Shown: in pieces, positions 36,835-47,818 of the stretch
Numbering within the stretch: the first letter of the stretch is position 1
Layout: every line of letters begins with the position of its first letter
NCBI RefSeq assembly: GCF_900109525.1
Contig: NZ_FOAN01000001.1
Coordinates: 620,001-684,000, forward strand
DNA: 64,000 nt
Reading direction: 5' to 3'
Source: Allobosea lupini
Lineage (GTDB): Bacteria; Pseudomonadota; Alphaproteobacteria; Rhizobiales; Beijerinckiaceae
The notes under the pieces: generated by a model
The model's input: the letters and a program-made list of their open reading frames with translations, nothing else
The model's database searches: none
Told to the model about the DNA's origin: nothing
Position numbers and translations under genes: made by a program

Positions 36835-37752
36835 TCATCGCAAGACAGGGTCCGTGCCAGCAAGGAGGGGCTGCTCACTCAGCCCCTGTCGCGCCAGTGC
36901 GCTGCGACCGGCCCGGCCGGCGAGCGCGCCCAGTGCCGAGCCAGCATGGGCGTACATCTTGTCGCGATTCAGGATCAGGCCGTAACCGATTGCCTTGGCG
37001 AGGTTTTCGGCGATCTTTCCTGAACCTGGCAGCGGCAGTCCCCATTTGCGCGCGACATGATGTTCCGACCAGGCGAGATGCCAGCGCGCCGTGAAGCGGC
37101 GCTGCGGCGACGGGGCACTCGACTTGCCGCGCCCGTGACGCGCGCCCGCCCCATCGACATGGATCAGCGCGTGACCAGCCTCGCGCAGGCGGCGGCAGAG
37201 ATCGTCGTCCTCGTAGAACAGGAAGATCGCAGGATCGAAGCCGCCAAGCCCCAGGAAGACCTCGCGTCGCAGCAATAGGCAGGCGCCCGACAGGAAGGGC
37301 AGGCAGGCATCGCCCTCCGGCAACACGATCCGGCGCGCCCGGTTGAGATGATCGGGCGAGAGCAGCGAGCGCGGCTGCAGGAACACGCGCCCCGACGGCT
37401 CGACCAGCCGCGGCGCGAAGGCCGCGGCGTCGGGATAAGCTTCCGCCGCCGCCACCAGGGCTGCGACCGCCCCGGGCTGGATTTCGAGATCGGGATTGAC
37501 GATCAGGACGAAGGGCGTCGCCGCCGCGCGTGCGCCCTGGTTGTTGGCCCGGCCATAGCCCTCGTTGCGCTCATTGCGCAGGACCCGGGCACCATGCCGC
37601 TCCGCGAGCTCAGGCGAAGCGTCGCTGCTGGCATTGTCGACGACGATGGTCGCGACGCCCTCGCCCGCCAGCGCGGCGAGGCAGGCCGGCAGCACCTGCT
37701 CACTGTCGAAGCTGACGACGATGGCGGTGACGTCGGTGGCGGAATGGCTCAT
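36835..37752 (-). CDS. Family 2 glycosyltransferase, rhamnosyltransferase-like
   Basis: About 305 residues from ATG 37752; ATG 37761 is another possible start. The GT-A domain shows VTAIVVSFDSEQVLPACL, VVDNASSDAS, NEGYGRANNQG and LIVNPDLEI with the DxE-type metal site, followed by FLSGACLLLRREVFLGLGGFDPAIFLFYEDDDLC, diagnostic of the WbbL-type rhamnosyltransferases. Soluble or membrane-associated; substrate unknown. Confidence 0.9.
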   Translation of the reverse strand: MSHSATDVTAIVVSFDSEQVLPACLAALAGEGVATIVVDNASSDASPELAERHGARVLRNERNEGYGRANNQGARAAATPFVLIVNPDLEIQPGAVAALVAAAEAYPDAAAFAPRLVEPSGRVFLQPRSLLSPDHLNRARRIVLPEGDACLPFLSGACLLLRREVFLGLGGFDPAIFLFYEDDDLCRRLREAGHALIHVDGAGARHGRGKSSAPSPQRRFTARWHLAWSEHHVARKWGLPLPGSGKIAENLAKAIGYGLILNRDKMYAHAGSALGALAGRAGRSALARQGLSEQPLLAGTDPVLR

Positions 37753-37795
37753 GGCCTGCATCTGCGCGGGATGAGCGGCTTTCGGCAAGAGCCGA

Positions 37796-38095
37796 TCAGC
37801 GCTTGGAACCCAGGCGCAGCTCCGCCTGGAGCCGTTCGCGCTCGGACGCCTCGCAGCGGCGCGGCGCGTTGTAGGACTTCACCGCATAGCTCGCATTGGC
37901 GGCGACGAAGCGCCCGCGCTGCTCGGCCGGCAGGCGCGCGATGATACGGCCGCGGTCGACCCTCAGCCCGCAATCATAGGCCCGCGACACCTGCGCGGCC
38001 GTGGACTCGGGTGTGCCTGGCATCGGCCCCATGACGGTGCAGCCGGCGAGGCCGGCGGCCGTGAGTGCGACGAGGCTGGGCTTCAGCGCAGCCAT
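37796..38095 (-). CDS. Small lipoprotein (99 aa)
   Basis: Signal and lipobox (ALTAAGLAGC, Cys19) precede an 80-residue mature part with SRAYDCGLRVDRGRIIARLP and SYNAPRRCEASERE. Two further cysteines could be disulfide-bonded. The next lipoprotein gene lies 6 bases upstream on the same strand. No family recognised. Confidence 0.75.
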   Translation of the reverse strand: MAALKPSLVALTAAGLAGCTVMGPMPGTPESTAAQVSRAYDCGLRVDRGRIIARLPAEQRGRFVAANASYAVKSYNAPRRCEASERERLQAELRLGSKR

Positions 38096-38101
38096 GGACG
38101 G

Positions 38102-38473
38102 TCAGGGCGCTTCGAAGCGGCCGGCGCGGACATCGTTCATCTTGCCGCGCAGCGTCGCCCGCTCTTCGGCGGTGCAGGGTTGCGGGCGGATGTCCTGGTT
38201 GATCGTCTCGGCCTCGGAAATCGTGACATAGGCCGAGCGGGCAGCAGCGAGCTGTTCGTCGCTCGCCCCGCGCGCCTTCTCGGCGGCGAGGAAGCGGTCC
38301 AGCGTCGTGCGCTGCGGCGAGCCGGCCTTGCAGGCGATCGCGCGCGACACGGTCGTCGCCAGCAGGGAGGCGCGCCCGGCAGCGGTATCGGCATGGCCGG
38401 CGACGCAGGCACCGAGCGGCAGCGCGACGAAACAGGCGAGCAGCAAGGCTCGCCCGGCAGGCAGGAAGGCCAT
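38102..38473 (-). CDS. Small lipoprotein (123 aa)
   Basis: An N-terminal signal with lipobox LGAC (Cys23) leads to a helical mature part (SRAIACKAGSPQRTTLDRFLAA, EKARGASDEQLAAARSAYVTI). Like its downstream neighbour it has two extra cysteines. It begins 6 bases after the aspS stop, so aspS and the two lipoproteins appear to be co-transcribed. Function unknown. Confidence 0.75.
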   Translation of the reverse strand: MAFLPAGRALLLACFVALPLGACVAGHADTAAGRASLLATTVSRAIACKAGSPQRTTLDRFLAAEKARGASDEQLAAARSAYVTISEAETINQDIRPQPCTAEERATLRGKMNDVRAGRFEAP

Positions 38474-38479
38474 GGTTGC

Positions 38480-40264
38480 TCAGCCTTCCTTTTCGGGCAG
38501 GTTCACGCGCAGATGCGCTTCGCGCAGCTGCTTCGGCGTCGCCGGCGAGGGCGCGCCCATCAGGAGATCGACGGCCTGCTGATTCATCGGGAACAGTGCG
38601 ACCTCGCGCAGGTTCGTCGCCCCGGCGAGCAGCATGATGATGCGGTCGACGCCCGCAGCCATGCCGCCATGGGGCGGCGCGCCGTACTGGAACGCACGGT
38701 ACATGCCGCCGAAGCGCTCGATCACCGTCTCCTCGCCATAGCCGGCGATCTCGAAGGCCTTCACCATCGCCTCGGGGCGGTGGTTGCGGATGCCGCCCGA
38801 AGCGAGCTCATAGCCGTTGCAGGCGATGTCGTACTGGAACGCCTTGATCGATAGCGGATCGTCCTCGACCAGCGACTTCAGGCCGCCCTGCGGCATCGAG
38901 AACGGGTTGTGCGAGAAGTCGACCTTCTTCTCGTCCTCGTTGTACTCGAACATCGGGAAGTCGACGATCCAGGCGAATGCGAAAGCGTTCTCGTCGATCA
39001 GCCCGAGCTCGGAACCGACCTTGTTCCGGGCGCTGCCGGCGAACTTGTAGAACTTGTCGGGATCGCCGGCGGCGAAGAAGCAGGCATCGCCGGCCTTCAG
39101 GCCCATCTGGGCGACGATTCCCGCGACACGCTCGGGGCCGATGTTGTTGGCGATCGGGCCTTGGCCCTCGCCGCCTTCCTTAACCATGAGATAGCCGAGG
39201 CCCGGCTGGCCCTCGCCTTGAGCCCAGGAGTTCATGCGGTCGCAGAACGCGCGGGAGCCGCCGCCCGGCGCGGGGATCGCCCAGACGCGGTTCTTCTCGC
39301 CCTCGAGGATGCGGGCGAAGACCTTGAAGCCCGAGCCGCGGAAATGCTCGGATACGTCCTGCATCTCGATCGGGTTGCGCAGGTCCGGCTTGTCGGAGCC
39401 GTATTTGCGCAACGCCTCGGCATAGGGGATGCGCGGCCAGTTCCTGGTGACGGACTTGCCCTCGCCGAACTCCTCGAACACGCCGGCGATCACCGGCTCC
39501 ATGGTGGCGAAAACGTCTTCCTGCTCGACGAAGCTCATCTCGACGTCGAGCTGGTAGAACTCGCCCGGCAGGCGGTCGGCGCGCGGGTCCTCGTCGCGGA
39601 AGCAGGGCGCGATCTGGAAGTAGCGGTCGAAGCCCGCCATCATCAGCAGCTGCTTGTACTGCTGCGGCGCCTGCGGCAGGGCGTAGAACTTGCCCGGATG
39701 CAGGCGGCTCGGCACCAGGAAGTCGCGCGCGCCCTCGGGGCTCGACGCGGTCAGGATCGGCGTCTGGAACTCGGAAAAGCCCGAAGCCTGCATGCGCCGG
39801 CGCAGCGAGTCGATCACCTTCGTGCGCAGCATGATGTTGCTGTGCAGCTTGTCGCGGCGCAGGTCGAGGAAACGGTACTTGAGGCGGGTGTCCTCGGGGT
39901 ATTCGAGGTCGCCGAACACTGGCAGCGGCAACTCGGCCGAGGGGCCCAGCACTTCGAGCGCGGTCGCGAAGACCTCGACCGCGCCGGTGGCGAGGTTGGC
40001 GTTCTCGGTGCCGGCAAGGCGCGGCTTGACCTTGCCGTCGATGCGGATGACCCATTCCGAACGGGCCTTCTCGGCATCGGCGAAGGCCGGCGAATCCGGA
40101 TCGACCACGACCTGGGTCAGGCCGTAATGGTCGCGAAGGTCGATGAAGAGCACGCCGCCATGGTCGCGGATGCGATGGCACCAGCCGGAGAGGCGCACGG
40201 AGGCGCCGATGTCGCTCTCGCGGAGCGCGCCGCAGGTGTGGGAACGGTAGCGATGCAGGGTCAC
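38480..40264 (-). CDS. aspS: Aspartyl-tRNA synthetase
   Basis: A 594-residue class II synthetase. The anticodon-binding OB domain opens with [15 protein letters not shown]. The catalytic core has [17 protein letters not shown], motif 2 [19 protein letters not shown] and motif 3 [16 protein letters not shown] 40264 is the likely start; a frame up to 40501 lacks homology. Length and the bacterial GAD insertion fit. In alphaproteobacteria AspRS is often non-discriminating with GatCAB, which fits the gatB at the window end. A 490-codon opposite frame is a shadow. Confidence 0.96.
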   Translation of the reverse strand: MTLHRYRSHTCGALRESDIGASVRLSGWCHRIRDHGGVLFIDLRDHYGLTQVVVDPDSPAFADAEKARSEWVIRIDGKVKPRLAGTENANLATGAVEVFATALEVLGPSAELPLPVFGDLEYPEDTRLKYRFLDLRRDKLHSNIMLRTKVIDSLRRRMQASGFSEFQTPILTASSPEGARDFLVPSRLHPGKFYALPQAPQQYKQLLMMAGFDRYFQIAPCFRDEDPRADRLPGEFYQLDVEMSFVEQEDVFATMEPVIAGVFEEFGEGKSVTRNWPRIPYAEALRKYGSDKPDLRNPIEMQDVSEHFRGSGFKVFARILEGEKNRVWAIPAPGGGSRAFCDRMNSWAQGEGQPGLGYLMVKEGGEGQGPIANNIGPERVAGIVAQMGLKAGDACFFAAGDPDKFYKFAGSARNKVGSELGLIDENAFAFAWIVDFPMFEYNEDEKKVDFSHNPFSMPQGGLKSLVEDDPLSIKAFQYDIACNGYELASGGIRNHRPEAMVKAFEIAGYGEETVIERFGGMYRAFQYGAPPHGGMAAGVDRIIMLLAGATNLREVALFPMNQQAVDLLMGAPSPATPKQLREAHLRVNLPEKEG

Positions 40265-40400
40265 TGGCTTAAGCTTTCCGGGCGTCCATGCGGCCGTGGT
40301 CGGGCGCGCAAGCGATTTGGCGCCGTAACCACACGCGCGCGGCGCGGTTGTCAAGAACGCCCGCGACATGGCGCGCTGTGATCTGCTAAGAGCGCCGTCC

Positions 40401-41540
40401 ATGAAGCTGATCAATACCACCCAAGAGTTGGCCGACGCCTGCTCCCGCCTCGCCCTGCACCCGTTCGTCACCGTCGACACAGAGTTCCTGCGCGAGACCA
40501 CCTATTATCCGAAGCTCTGCCTGATCCAGATGGCTTCGCCGGACGAGGCCGTGATGGTCGATCCGCTGGCGGAGGGGATCGATCTTGCCCCCTTCATGGC
40601 GCTGATGACCGACCAGAACGTGGTCAAGGTCTTCCATGCCGCCCGCCAGGACCTCGAAATCGTCTGGATGCTCGGCCGCGTGCTGCCGACGCCACTGTTC
40701 GACACGCAGGTCGCCGCCATGGTCTGCGGCTACGGCGACTCGGTCGGCTACGAGCAGCTGGTCAACGATCTCGCCAAGGCGCGCGTCGACAAGTCGTCGC
40801 GCTTCACCGACTGGTCGCGCCGCCCGCTCAGCGAGGCGCAGCTGGTCTATGCCGAATCGGACGTCACCCATCTGCGAGACATCTACCTCGCGCTGCAGGC
40901 CGATCTCGCCGCCAGCGGCCGCGAGAGCTGGGTCGCCGAGGAGATGGCGGTGCTGAACTCGCCGGGGACCTATGAGGTCAAGCCCGAGAACGCCTGGCAG
41001 CGCCTGAAGGGGCGCCTTCGCAAGCCGAAGGAGCTGGCGGTGCTGATGGAGCTCGCCGCCTGGCGCGAGCGCGAGGCGCAGCATCGCGACGTGCCGCGCC
41101 AGCGGGTGCTGAAGGACGATGCGCTGATGGACATCGTCCAGCGTGCGCCCCGCTCCACCGAGGCGCTCGGCGAGTTGCGCTCGGTGCCGAACGGCTTCGA
41201 GCGCTCGCGCGCCGGCGGCGAGGTGATCGCCGCGGTCGAGCGGGGGCTGGCGATCGATCCGCGCGACCTGCCCCGGCTGGAGCGCGAGCGCGGCCGGCCG
41301 GGCAATGGCGCCGTACTCGACCTGCTCAAGGTGCTGCTCAAGGCGACCGCCGATGCCGAGCGCGTCGCGCCGAAGATCATCGCCTCCACGGATGACCTCG
41401 AAGAGATCGCCAGCGACGACGAGGCGGATGTGCCGGCGCTGCATGGCTGGCGCCGCGAGATCTTCGGCGAGAAGGCGCTGGCGTTGAAGAATGGCTCGCT
41501 CTCGCTCAAGATCGTGCGCGGGCGGGTGACGGTCGGCTAG
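40401..41540 (+). CDS. rnd: Ribonuclease D
   Basis: A 379-residue 3'-5' exoribonuclease that trims tRNA precursors. The DEDD exonuclease motif I is VDTEFLRE (Asp26, Glu28), motif II lies in [15 protein letters not shown], and motif [19 protein letters not shown] holds the Tyr and Asp. One HRDC domain follows ([28 protein letters not shown]). It is divergent from aspS. Confidence 0.94.
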   Translation: MKLINTTQELADACSRLALHPFVTVDTEFLRETTYYPKLCLIQMASPDEAVMVDPLAEGIDLAPFMALMTDQNVVKVFHAARQDLEIVWMLGRVLPTPLFDTQVAAMVCGYGDSVGYEQLVNDLAKARVDKSSRFTDWSRRPLSEAQLVYAESDVTHLRDIYLALQADLAASGRESWVAEEMAVLNSPGTYEVKPENAWQRLKGRLRKPKELAVLMELAAWREREAQHRDVPRQRVLKDDALMDIVQRAPRSTEALGELRSVPNGFERSRAGGEVIAAVERGLAIDPRDLPRLERERGRPGNGAVLDLLKVLLKATADAERVAPKIIASTDDLEEIASDDEADVPALHGWRREIFGEKALALKNGSLSLKIVRGRVTVG

Positions 41541-41655
41541 ACGGCCACCACCGGGAAAGCCTGTTCCGGTCTATTCGGAAGGCGGGGCTTGTCCGGCGCG
41601 AGGAAACTGAGGTCTGTTGCGATCGTTCGAGCGCAGGCAGATTCTCGGGGGCGAC

Positions 41656-42432
41656 GTGTTCATCCTGTTCCATCAATTGCCGCTGGCCGCCATGTTCCTC
41701 GCCGTGCTGGCGCTGAGCCTTGCGACCTGCTGGCTGCTGATCGTCCTCGTGCGCTTTGCCATCCCGCGACTCGGCTACCGGCTGGACCAGCCGCTGCCGA
41801 TCCGCGATTCCATCATCAACACCTGCGGGGCGCTGTTTGCGCTGATCGTCGCCTTCTCGGCGGTGGGCATCTGGAACGACGCCGTCTCGGCCCGGACTGC
41901 CGTGCAGCGCGAGGCGGATGCGGTGGAGACGGCGCTCGCCCTGGCCGTGGTGCTGCCCGAGGAGACGCGCGCCACGCTCACCAAAGAATTGCAGGACTAT
42001 CTCCGCGGGGTCGTCACCGTGGACTGGCCAGCGATGGCCAAAAGCAAGCCAGCCAACGATCCGGCCTTCGACCCATCGGAAAAGCATCTGCTCGGCGCGA
42101 TCGATCTCGTCTCGCGGCTTAACATCACTGCCGCCTATTCGCCTCTGCTCAACCAGCTCCTGGAGATCCGCCACGCCCGGCTCGCACGGCTCACCGCCTC
42201 GGTCGCCGGTGTCAGCTGGGCGCAATGGTGCGCGATGTGGCTGATATCGACGACCACCCTGCTCTCGATCATCATCTGCAACAGCCATGCCTTCCGCATG
42301 CAGATCGTGGCGGCGCACCTTTACGTGCTGGTCGCCTCGGCCGCCTATTTCGTCATCCTGGCGCACGACCGGCCCTTCATCGGCCGGATCTCGATCCAGC
42401 CGACGGCATTCGAAGGCCTCATAAAGCGCTAG
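41656..42432 (+). CDS. DUF4239-like membrane protein
   Basis: A 258-residue inner-membrane protein from GTG 41656, preceded by GGGGG; TTG 41617 is an alternative. Four hydrophobic helices are seen, two at each end, flanking a soluble helical middle. RDSIINTCGALFALIVAFSAVGIWNDAVSARTAVQREADAVE is the bestrophin-like DUF4239 signature. Function of the family is unknown; an ion channel is suggested by the fold. Confidence 0.75.
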   Translation: MFILFHQLPLAAMFLAVLALSLATCWLLIVLVRFAIPRLGYRLDQPLPIRDSIINTCGALFALIVAFSAVGIWNDAVSARTAVQREADAVETALALAVVLPEETRATLTKELQDYLRGVVTVDWPAMAKSKPANDPAFDPSEKHLLGAIDLVSRLNITAAYSPLLNQLLEIRHARLARLTASVAGVSWAQWCAMWLISTTTLLSIIICNSHAFRMQIVAAHLYVLVASAAYFVILAHDRPFIGRISIQPTAFEGLIKR

Positions 42433-42447
42433 AAGCGCTTTCGCCGT

Positions 42448-44010
42448 TCAGCGGATGTCGATCTCGCGCCCGAGCAGCTTGGCGAGCTGCTTCAGCCGCC
42501 CGGTAACGCGCTCGCTCGCCAGCGACTTCAGATCATCCGGCAGGCGCAGGACGAGCCGGCTGTCGACGCAGGCCAGCGGCGCCCGCGACAGGATGCCGGG
42601 CATGCCGGCCGAGATCAGATAAGCGACCCTGAAGGCCGCAGCGAGGATGTGCATGCGCTCGAGTAGGCGCACCGTCAGCAGCCGTCGCAGCCCTTCCGCC
42701 ACCGGCGCCGAGGCCTTCAGGCCGGCATAGCGATAGAACGCCGTCAGCGCCAGGAAAGCGCGCCCGGCATGATCGACGCCGCTGAACGAAGCATGGGCGA
42801 TGACGTTCAGCGTCTGCTCCCCGCGATAGTCGGGATGGGCGCGCCAGCCGATGTCAGAGAGCAGGCAGGCGGCGAGCTGCAGCCTTTGCAAAGCAGGATC
42901 GTCGTGCGGGTAGGCGCTGGCGACGAGCCTGTCGGTCCAGGCGATCAGGTCGGCGGCATGGCGCGGGTCGCGCGCACGCAGCTTGTTGTAGTCCTCGGCG
43001 CCGCGCAGCAACGCGTCGGCAGAGCGCTCGCTTTCGTCGAGCTGCTCGTGCAGCAGGCCTTCGCGGACACCATTGGCGGAAATCACGACATTGCGCGGCC
43101 GGCCGCGCTTGATGATCTGGTCGAGCACCAGCGCGCCATAGGCGAGGAGCGGACGCCGCGCCGAAGAGACCGCCTCGATCGCTTCGAGCATCGAGGCGTC
43201 GGCGCGTTCTACCAGCCGGACGAAGTCGCTCGCCTCGCGCGCCGGCACGATATAGCCGTGCATGACGTTGAGCGGGTAGCCAGACTGGCGCTGATGCAGG
43301 GTCGCGAGCGCACGCCAGGTTCCGCCGACGGCGTAGAAATCGCGCCCGCGCATGGCGGCGAGCTGCGGGTGATGATCGAGATCGTCACGGACGATCTTCT
43401 CGGCCGCCTTCATTGAGCTCCGCGAGCGGTCGATCAGAGCCAGGCCGCCGAGCGGCAGGCTGATCCCCTCCCCGACCCTGTCGCCGTCGACCGAGATCAG
43501 CTCGAGCGAGCCACCGCCGAGGTCGCCGACGACGCCGTGCGGCTGGTCGAAGCCGGAGATCACGCCGAGCGCCGAGAGATAGGCCTCGCGGTCGCCGGAG
43601 ATCAATTCGATCGGCTGGCCGACGGCGGCCTCGGCGCGCGCGATGAAGTCGGGGCCGTTCGAGGCATAGCGGGCCGCCGCGGTGGCGATGACCCTGAGCT
43701 GCCCGACATGCATCGCCTCGCAGAGGATGCGGAAACGCACCAGCGCCGAGAGCGCCTTGTCGATCGCATCCTGCGCCAGCATGCCCGTCGAGGCGACCTG
43801 CCGGCCGAGCCCAGCCATCTCCTTCTCGTTGAAGACCTGCGCGGGCGCCCGCGACAGGTTCTCATAGACGACGAGACGGACCGAGTTCGAACCGATGTCG
43901 ATGATCGCGATGGTATCGTCGACGCTCAGACGGCCCGACGCCTGCTCAGGCCTTCTTGCCGGCGCGGCGGGAGAGGCTGCGAGGGCTCGAACTGGAGAGA
44001 GATTTGCCAC
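42448..44010 (-). CDS. ppx: Exopolyphosphatase (Ppx/GppA family)
   Basis: A 520-residue Ppx/GppA phosphatase. The ATPase-fold phosphate motifs are [17 protein letters not shown] and [16 protein letters not shown], and the C-terminal HD-like domain follows. It hydrolyses polyphosphate or pppGpp. The GTG start at 44010 lies 65 bases inside ppk; a shorter start is not obvious. It is downstream of ppk on the same strand, so synthesis and breakdown of polyphosphate are coded together. Confidence 0.9.
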   Translation of the reverse strand: MANLSPVRALAASPAAPARRPEQASGRLSVDDTIAIIDIGSNSVRLVVYENLSRAPAQVFNEKEMAGLGRQVASTGMLAQDAIDKALSALVRFRILCEAMHVGQLRVIATAAARYASNGPDFIARAEAAVGQPIELISGDREAYLSALGVISGFDQPHGVVGDLGGGSLELISVDGDRVGEGISLPLGGLALIDRSRSSMKAAEKIVRDDLDHHPQLAAMRGRDFYAVGGTWRALATLHQRQSGYPLNVMHGYIVPAREASDFVRLVERADASMLEAIEAVSSARRPLLAYGALVLDQIIKRGRPRNVVISANGVREGLLHEQLDESERSADALLRGAEDYNKLRARDPRHAADLIAWTDRLVASAYPHDDPALQRLQLAACLLSDIGWRAHPDYRGEQTLNVIAHASFSGVDHAGRAFLALTAFYRYAGLKASAPVAEGLRRLLTVRLLERMHILAAAFRVAYLISAGMPGILSRAPLACVDSRLVLRLPDDLKSLASERVTGRLKQLAKLLGREIDIR

Positions 44011-46162
44011 GACCTGACAGACTCGGATTCGTCATGAAATACTTGTGGGCGTTGAACGACTCTTCGGCCGATGGCGGGACAATGCGTCGCGAGCCGCCAT
44101 CGGGCAAGATGGTCCAGCTCTGTTCGTTGTCGAGAAAGTTCGCCAGCATGATCTGCTCGAGCATCTGCTGGTGGACTGTCGCGTTCAGGATCGGCGTCAG
44201 CGCCTCGACGCGGCGGTCGAGATTGCGCGGCATCAGGTCGGCCGAGGAAATATAGAGCTTGGCCTTGGCCGAGGGCATGCCGTGGCCGGCGCCGAAGGCG
44301 TAGACGCGGGTGTGCTCGAGGAAGCGGCCGACGATCGACTTGACGCGGATATTGTCGGAGAGCCCCGGCACGCCCGGCCTGAGGCAGCAGATGCCGCGCA
44401 CGACGAAGTCGATCTGAACGCCGGCCTGGCTGGCGTCATAGAGCGCGTCGATGATCTCGGGATCGACCAGTGAGTTGCACTTGCCCCAGATGGCGCCCTT
44501 GCGGCCAGCCTTCACATGGGCGACCTCCTCGGCGATGTCGTCGAGCAGGCGCTTCTTCAGGTTGACCGGCGAGACGGCCATGCGCTCGAGCTCGGCCGGC
44601 TCGGCATAGCCGGTGATGAAGTTGAAGACACGGGCGACATCCTGCGCCATCACCGGATCGGCGGTGAAGAAGGAGACGTCGGTATAGATGCGCGCCGTGA
44701 TCGGGTGGTAGTTGCCGGTCGCGATATGGCAGTAGGTTGCGAACTGCCCGGCTTCGCGGCGGACCACCATCGAGAGCTTGGCGTGGGTCTTGAGCTCGAT
44801 GAAGCCGTAGACGACCTGCACGCCGGCACGCTCCAGATCCTTGGCCCAGCGGATGTTCGCCTCTTCGTCGAAGCGCGCCTTGAGCTCGACCAGCGCCGTC
44901 ACCGACTTGCCGGCCTCGGCCGCTTCGGCCAGAGCCTGGACGATCGGCGAGTTCGAAGAGGTGCGATAAAGCGTCTGCTTGATCGCGACGACGTTGGGAT
45001 CGCGCGCCGCCTGCTGCAGGAACTGCACGACGACGTCGAAGCTCTCATAGGGGTGGTGGACGATGAGGTCCTTCTGGCGGATGGCTGCAAAGCAGTCGCC
45101 GCCATGCTCGCGGATGCGCTCGGGGAAGCGGGCATTATAGGGCTTGAACTTCAGGTCCGGGCGGTCGACGCCGACGAGCTGGGACAGCTCGTTCAGGCCG
45201 ATCATGCCATCGACGACCACGATCTCGTCGGGATCGACCTTGAGTTCGCGGATGATCATGCTGCGCAGATGGGCGGGCATGTCGGCATGGAGCTCGAGAC
45301 GGATGACGACGCCGCGGCGGCGCTGCTTCAGCATGGTCTCGAAGACGCGGACCAAGTCCTCCGCCTCTTCCTCGATGTCGAGGTCGGAGTCGCGGATGAT
45401 GCGGAAGGAACCCGTACCCTTGACCTCGTAGCCGGGGAAGAGCTTGCCGATGAACAGCGCCACCAGATCCTCCAGCATGATGAAGCGCTGGACGCCCTCG
45501 CGGGCCAGATCGGGCAACTCGATGAAGCGGTCCATCTTCACCGGCACGCGGATCAGCGCATCGAGTGCGCGCCCGTCGCTGACGCGTTCCAGCGCCAGCG
45601 CGATGGTGAAGCCGAGATTGGGGATGAACGGGAAGGGATGGGCCGGGTCGATCGCCAGCGGAGTCAGCACCGGGAAGACATAGTGCAGGAAGCGGTCTTC
45701 CAGCCAGATGCGGTCCTGCGCACCGATGTCGGCGGGGCGCAACAGCACGATCCGGTTCGCTTCCAGGTCCTGCTTCAGCTCGGTCCAGCGGATCTGCTGG
45801 TCACGGGTCAGGGCCGAGACTGCCTCGCCGAGGGCCGCAAGCTGCTCGGCCGGGCTGAGGCCATCCTGGCTCGGCGTCACCACGCCGGCCTTGAGCTGCT
45901 CGCGCAGGCCGGAGACGCGGACCATGAAGAACTCGTCGAGATTGTTCGCCGAGATCGAGAGGAAACGCAGCTGCTCCAGCAGCGGGTGGTTGCGGTTGGA
46001 GGCCTCCTCCATCACCCGCCGGTTGAACTGCAGCCAGGACAGTTCGCGATTCATGAAGCGCTTCGGCGACTGCCGGAGATCTTCGTCCAGATGAAGGACC
46101 GCAGCCTCGGAAGCCGGCACTGCCGTTTTCGGAACCGGCGCTTCCGCCACATCTTGGGTCAT
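43946..46162 (-). CDS. ppk: Polyphosphate kinase 1
   Basis: A 738-residue PPK1. [20 protein letters not shown] starts the N domain. The autophosphorylated histidine lies in [20 protein letters not shown], and the second conserved histidine in [13 protein letters not shown]. It makes polyphosphate from ATP. ATG 46162 was chosen; the frame runs to 46198. The C-terminal 20 residues are Ser- and Arg-rich ([17 protein letters not shown]) and overlap ppx. Confidence 0.95.
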   Translation of the reverse strand: MTQDVAEAPVPKTAVPASEAAVLHLDEDLRQSPKRFMNRELSWLQFNRRVMEEASNRNHPLLEQLRFLSISANNLDEFFMVRVSGLREQLKAGVVTPSQDGLSPAEQLAALGEAVSALTRDQQIRWTELKQDLEANRIVLLRPADIGAQDRIWLEDRFLHYVFPVLTPLAIDPAHPFPFIPNLGFTIALALERVSDGRALDALIRVPVKMDRFIELPDLAREGVQRFIMLEDLVALFIGKLFPGYEVKGTGSFRIIRDSDLDIEEEAEDLVRVFETMLKQRRRGVVIRLELHADMPAHLRSMIIRELKVDPDEIVVVDGMIGLNELSQLVGVDRPDLKFKPYNARFPERIREHGGDCFAAIRQKDLIVHHPYESFDVVVQFLQQAARDPNVVAIKQTLYRTSSNSPIVQALAEAAEAGKSVTALVELKARFDEEANIRWAKDLERAGVQVVYGFIELKTHAKLSMVVRREAGQFATYCHIATGNYHPITARIYTDVSFFTADPVMAQDVARVFNFITGYAEPAELERMAVSPVNLKKRLLDDIAEEVAHVKAGRKGAIWGKCNSLVDPEIIDALYDASQAGVQIDFVVRGICCLRPGVPGLSDNIRVKSIVGRFLEHTRVYAFGAGHGMPSAKAKLYISSADLMPRNLDRRVEALTPILNATVHQQMLEQIMLANFLDNEQSWTILPDGGSRRIVPPSAEESFNAHKYFMTNPSLSGRGKSLSSSSPRSLSRRAGKKA

Positions 46163-46307
46163 GCGCTTTGCTCTCGCTGTCGACGCCGCTCGTGCCACTG
46201 CCGGTCCTGTAGCTGTGTTCTGTGTCGGTTTGCTTGCAGCCGCAGTGGCCGCCCTCGCCTTGAAGCCATCGTAGCGTGACGGTTCGATGACAGGCGAGGC
46301 GCAGACG

Positions 46308-46988
46308 TCATGAACGCTCTTCTGTCACCGGATGTTTCAGCAAGCCGGCGAGGAAAAGATCGAGCGAGCGTTCCATCACGTCCTCGGCCTCGTCCTCCGC
46401 GACGCCCCAACTCGAGAACTGCCCGTCGATCAGCATGCGCGCCAGGCCGTAGACCAGCGCCCGCCCGGTGATCTGGATCAGCTGCGGGTCGTCGACCCTC
46501 AGGAGCCCGCGCCGGCCCGCCTCCTCCAGCAGGCTCACCATCTGCGCCTGGATCCGGGCATTGTCTGCGCCGAGCGAGGCCGAGCCGGCGAAATCGATCG
46601 CCCGGCGCGAAGAGATGATCTCGAAATGCGTCGGATTGCGCCTCGCCCAGTCGAGAAAGGCTTTGCCGATGGCGCGGATGCGCCGGATCGGATCGTCGCT
46701 GGTCTCGCGAGCCAACGCGGCAGCGATCTCGACCTGGAAGCGCGCCATCGCCTCCTCGGCCACCGCCGTCATCAGCGCGACCTTGTCGGGGAAATGCCGG
46801 AAGGGAGCCGCCGGCGAGACGCCGACGCGGCGCGCCACTTCGCGAATGCTGACCGCCTCGAGCCCGCCTTCGGCAGCCAGCGCCAGACCTTCCGCGATCA
46901 ACGCCTCGCGCAGGTTGCCATGATGATAGGACGAGCCGCTTGCCCCGCTCTCGCCCGATCCCGTCCGACTCGCTTTCGCCGTGCTCAT
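46308..46988 (-). CDS. TetR family regulator of the adjacent desaturase operon
   Basis: A 226-residue TetR protein. The HTH is [32 protein letters not shown]. The C-terminal ligand domain has a TetR_C-like [18 protein letters not shown] segment. It is divergent from the heme membrane protein/desaturase operon across 148 bases containing two identical operators. The neighbour suggests it senses fatty acyl groups, as DesT and FabR do, but that is inference. Confidence 0.88.
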   Translation of the reverse strand: MSTAKASRTGSGESGASGSSYHHGNLREALIAEGLALAAEGGLEAVSIREVARRVGVSPAAPFRHFPDKVALMTAVAEEAMARFQVEIAAALARETSDDPIRRIRAIGKAFLDWARRNPTHFEIISSRRAIDFAGSASLGADNARIQAQMVSLLEEAGRRGLLRVDDPQLIQITGRALVYGLARMLIDGQFSSWGVAEDEAEDVMERSLDLFLAGLLKHPVTEERS

Positions 46989-47048
46989 CGCAGCGAGCCT
47001 AGACCAGATTGCCATTCCCCTGCAGCCATCGGGCCGCTCATCACGATC

Positions 47049-47067
47049 ATGTAATCATCGATTACAT
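47049..47067. promoter_or_regulatory. TetR operator, copy 1
   Basis: ATGTAATC-N3-GATTACAT, a perfect 8-base inverted repeat. It lies between the tetR and membrane-protein starts, 42 bases from an identical second copy. Confidence 0.8.
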
Positions 47068-47090
47068 TCCGTTGCCACACCCCTCACCGA

Positions 47091-47109
47091 ATGTAATCGT
47101 TGATTACAT
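47091..47109. promoter_or_regulatory. TetR operator, copy 2
   Basis: A second ATGTAATC-N3-GATTACAT with a different 3-base spacer (GTT against ATC). It overlaps a candidate -10 (TAATCG, 47094-47099) that is 16 bases after TTGCCA (47072-47077), so binding should block the operon promoter. The 42-base spacing is four helical turns, putting both sites on one face. Confidence 0.8.
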
Positions 47110-47136
47110 CCTGAGGCACGCAAGCGGGTAGCGACA

Positions 47137-47766
47137 ATGTCGAACGAAGCAAAAAGCAGCCCGGTTCGTCCACCAAGCCTCGACGGCTGGCCCCTGCTGG
47201 GTGCCCTCGCCGCCATCCTGACGATTGCAGCCCTTGCCGCCTTCGCCTCGACTGGCGGCAGCGAAGGCATCCGCATGGCGATCCGGCTGACAGCGCGGAC
47301 CTCGCTCGCCCTCTTCCTCCTCGCCTTTACTGCCTCCGCCATGTTTCGCATCTGGCCGAATCCATGGACGCGCTGGCAATTGCGGAACCGGCGGCAGCTC
47401 GGCCTCGGCTTCGCGGTCTCGCACCTGCTGCACGCCATCGCCATCATCGCGCTCGCCGTCACCGATCCGAAGCTGTTCGCGGAACTGGGCGGGTCGAGCA
47501 TGCTGGTCGCCGGCGGCAGCGCCTATCTCGTGATCGCGGCGATGGCGGCGACCTCGTTCGACCGGACGGCCGCGTTGATCGGCGCGGTCGCCTGGCGTCG
47601 GCTGCACCTGTTCGGCGCCTGGTACATCTGGCTGAGCTTCATGGTCACCTTCGGCAAGCGCGCCCAGCTCGACATGGCGTACTGGCCTTTCATCGCAGCG
47701 CTCCTCGGCGCCGCCGCGCTGCGCCTCATCGTCAACGTCCTGCCATTTCCAGTGCTGCGACGCTGA
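47137..47766 (+). CDS. Ferric reductase-like heme-binding membrane protein
   Basis: A 209-residue protein with about five or six hydrophobic helices. Likely heme-ligand histidines are in FAVSHLLHAIAIIAL and WRRLHLFGAWYIWLSFMV, the ferric-reductase/MsrQ-type pattern. It lacks an FAD/NAD domain. It probably passes electrons within the membrane. As the first gene of the TetR-controlled operon with a desaturase, an electron-donating role to that oxygenase is attractive but unproven. Confidence 0.8.
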   Translation: MSNEAKSSPVRPPSLDGWPLLGALAAILTIAALAAFASTGGSEGIRMAIRLTARTSLALFLLAFTASAMFRIWPNPWTRWQLRNRRQLGLGFAVSHLLHAIAIIALAVTDPKLFAELGGSSMLVAGGSAYLVIAAMAATSFDRTAALIGAVAWRRLHLFGAWYIWLSFMVTFGKRAQLDMAYWPFIAALLGAAALRLIVNVLPFPVLRR

Positions 47767-47818
47767 CGGCGCTTGCACCCGTCACGCCCCTGCTGTTTGG
47801 TCGGCATGTGAATCCCGC

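Noticed and set aside
38909..40381. A 490-codon plus-strand open frame opposite aspS
   Set aside because: No motif, same GC-rich shadow effect; aspS is secure.
44516..46279. A 587-codon plus-strand open frame opposite ppk
   Set aside because: Shadow of PPK1, which has both catalytic histidines.
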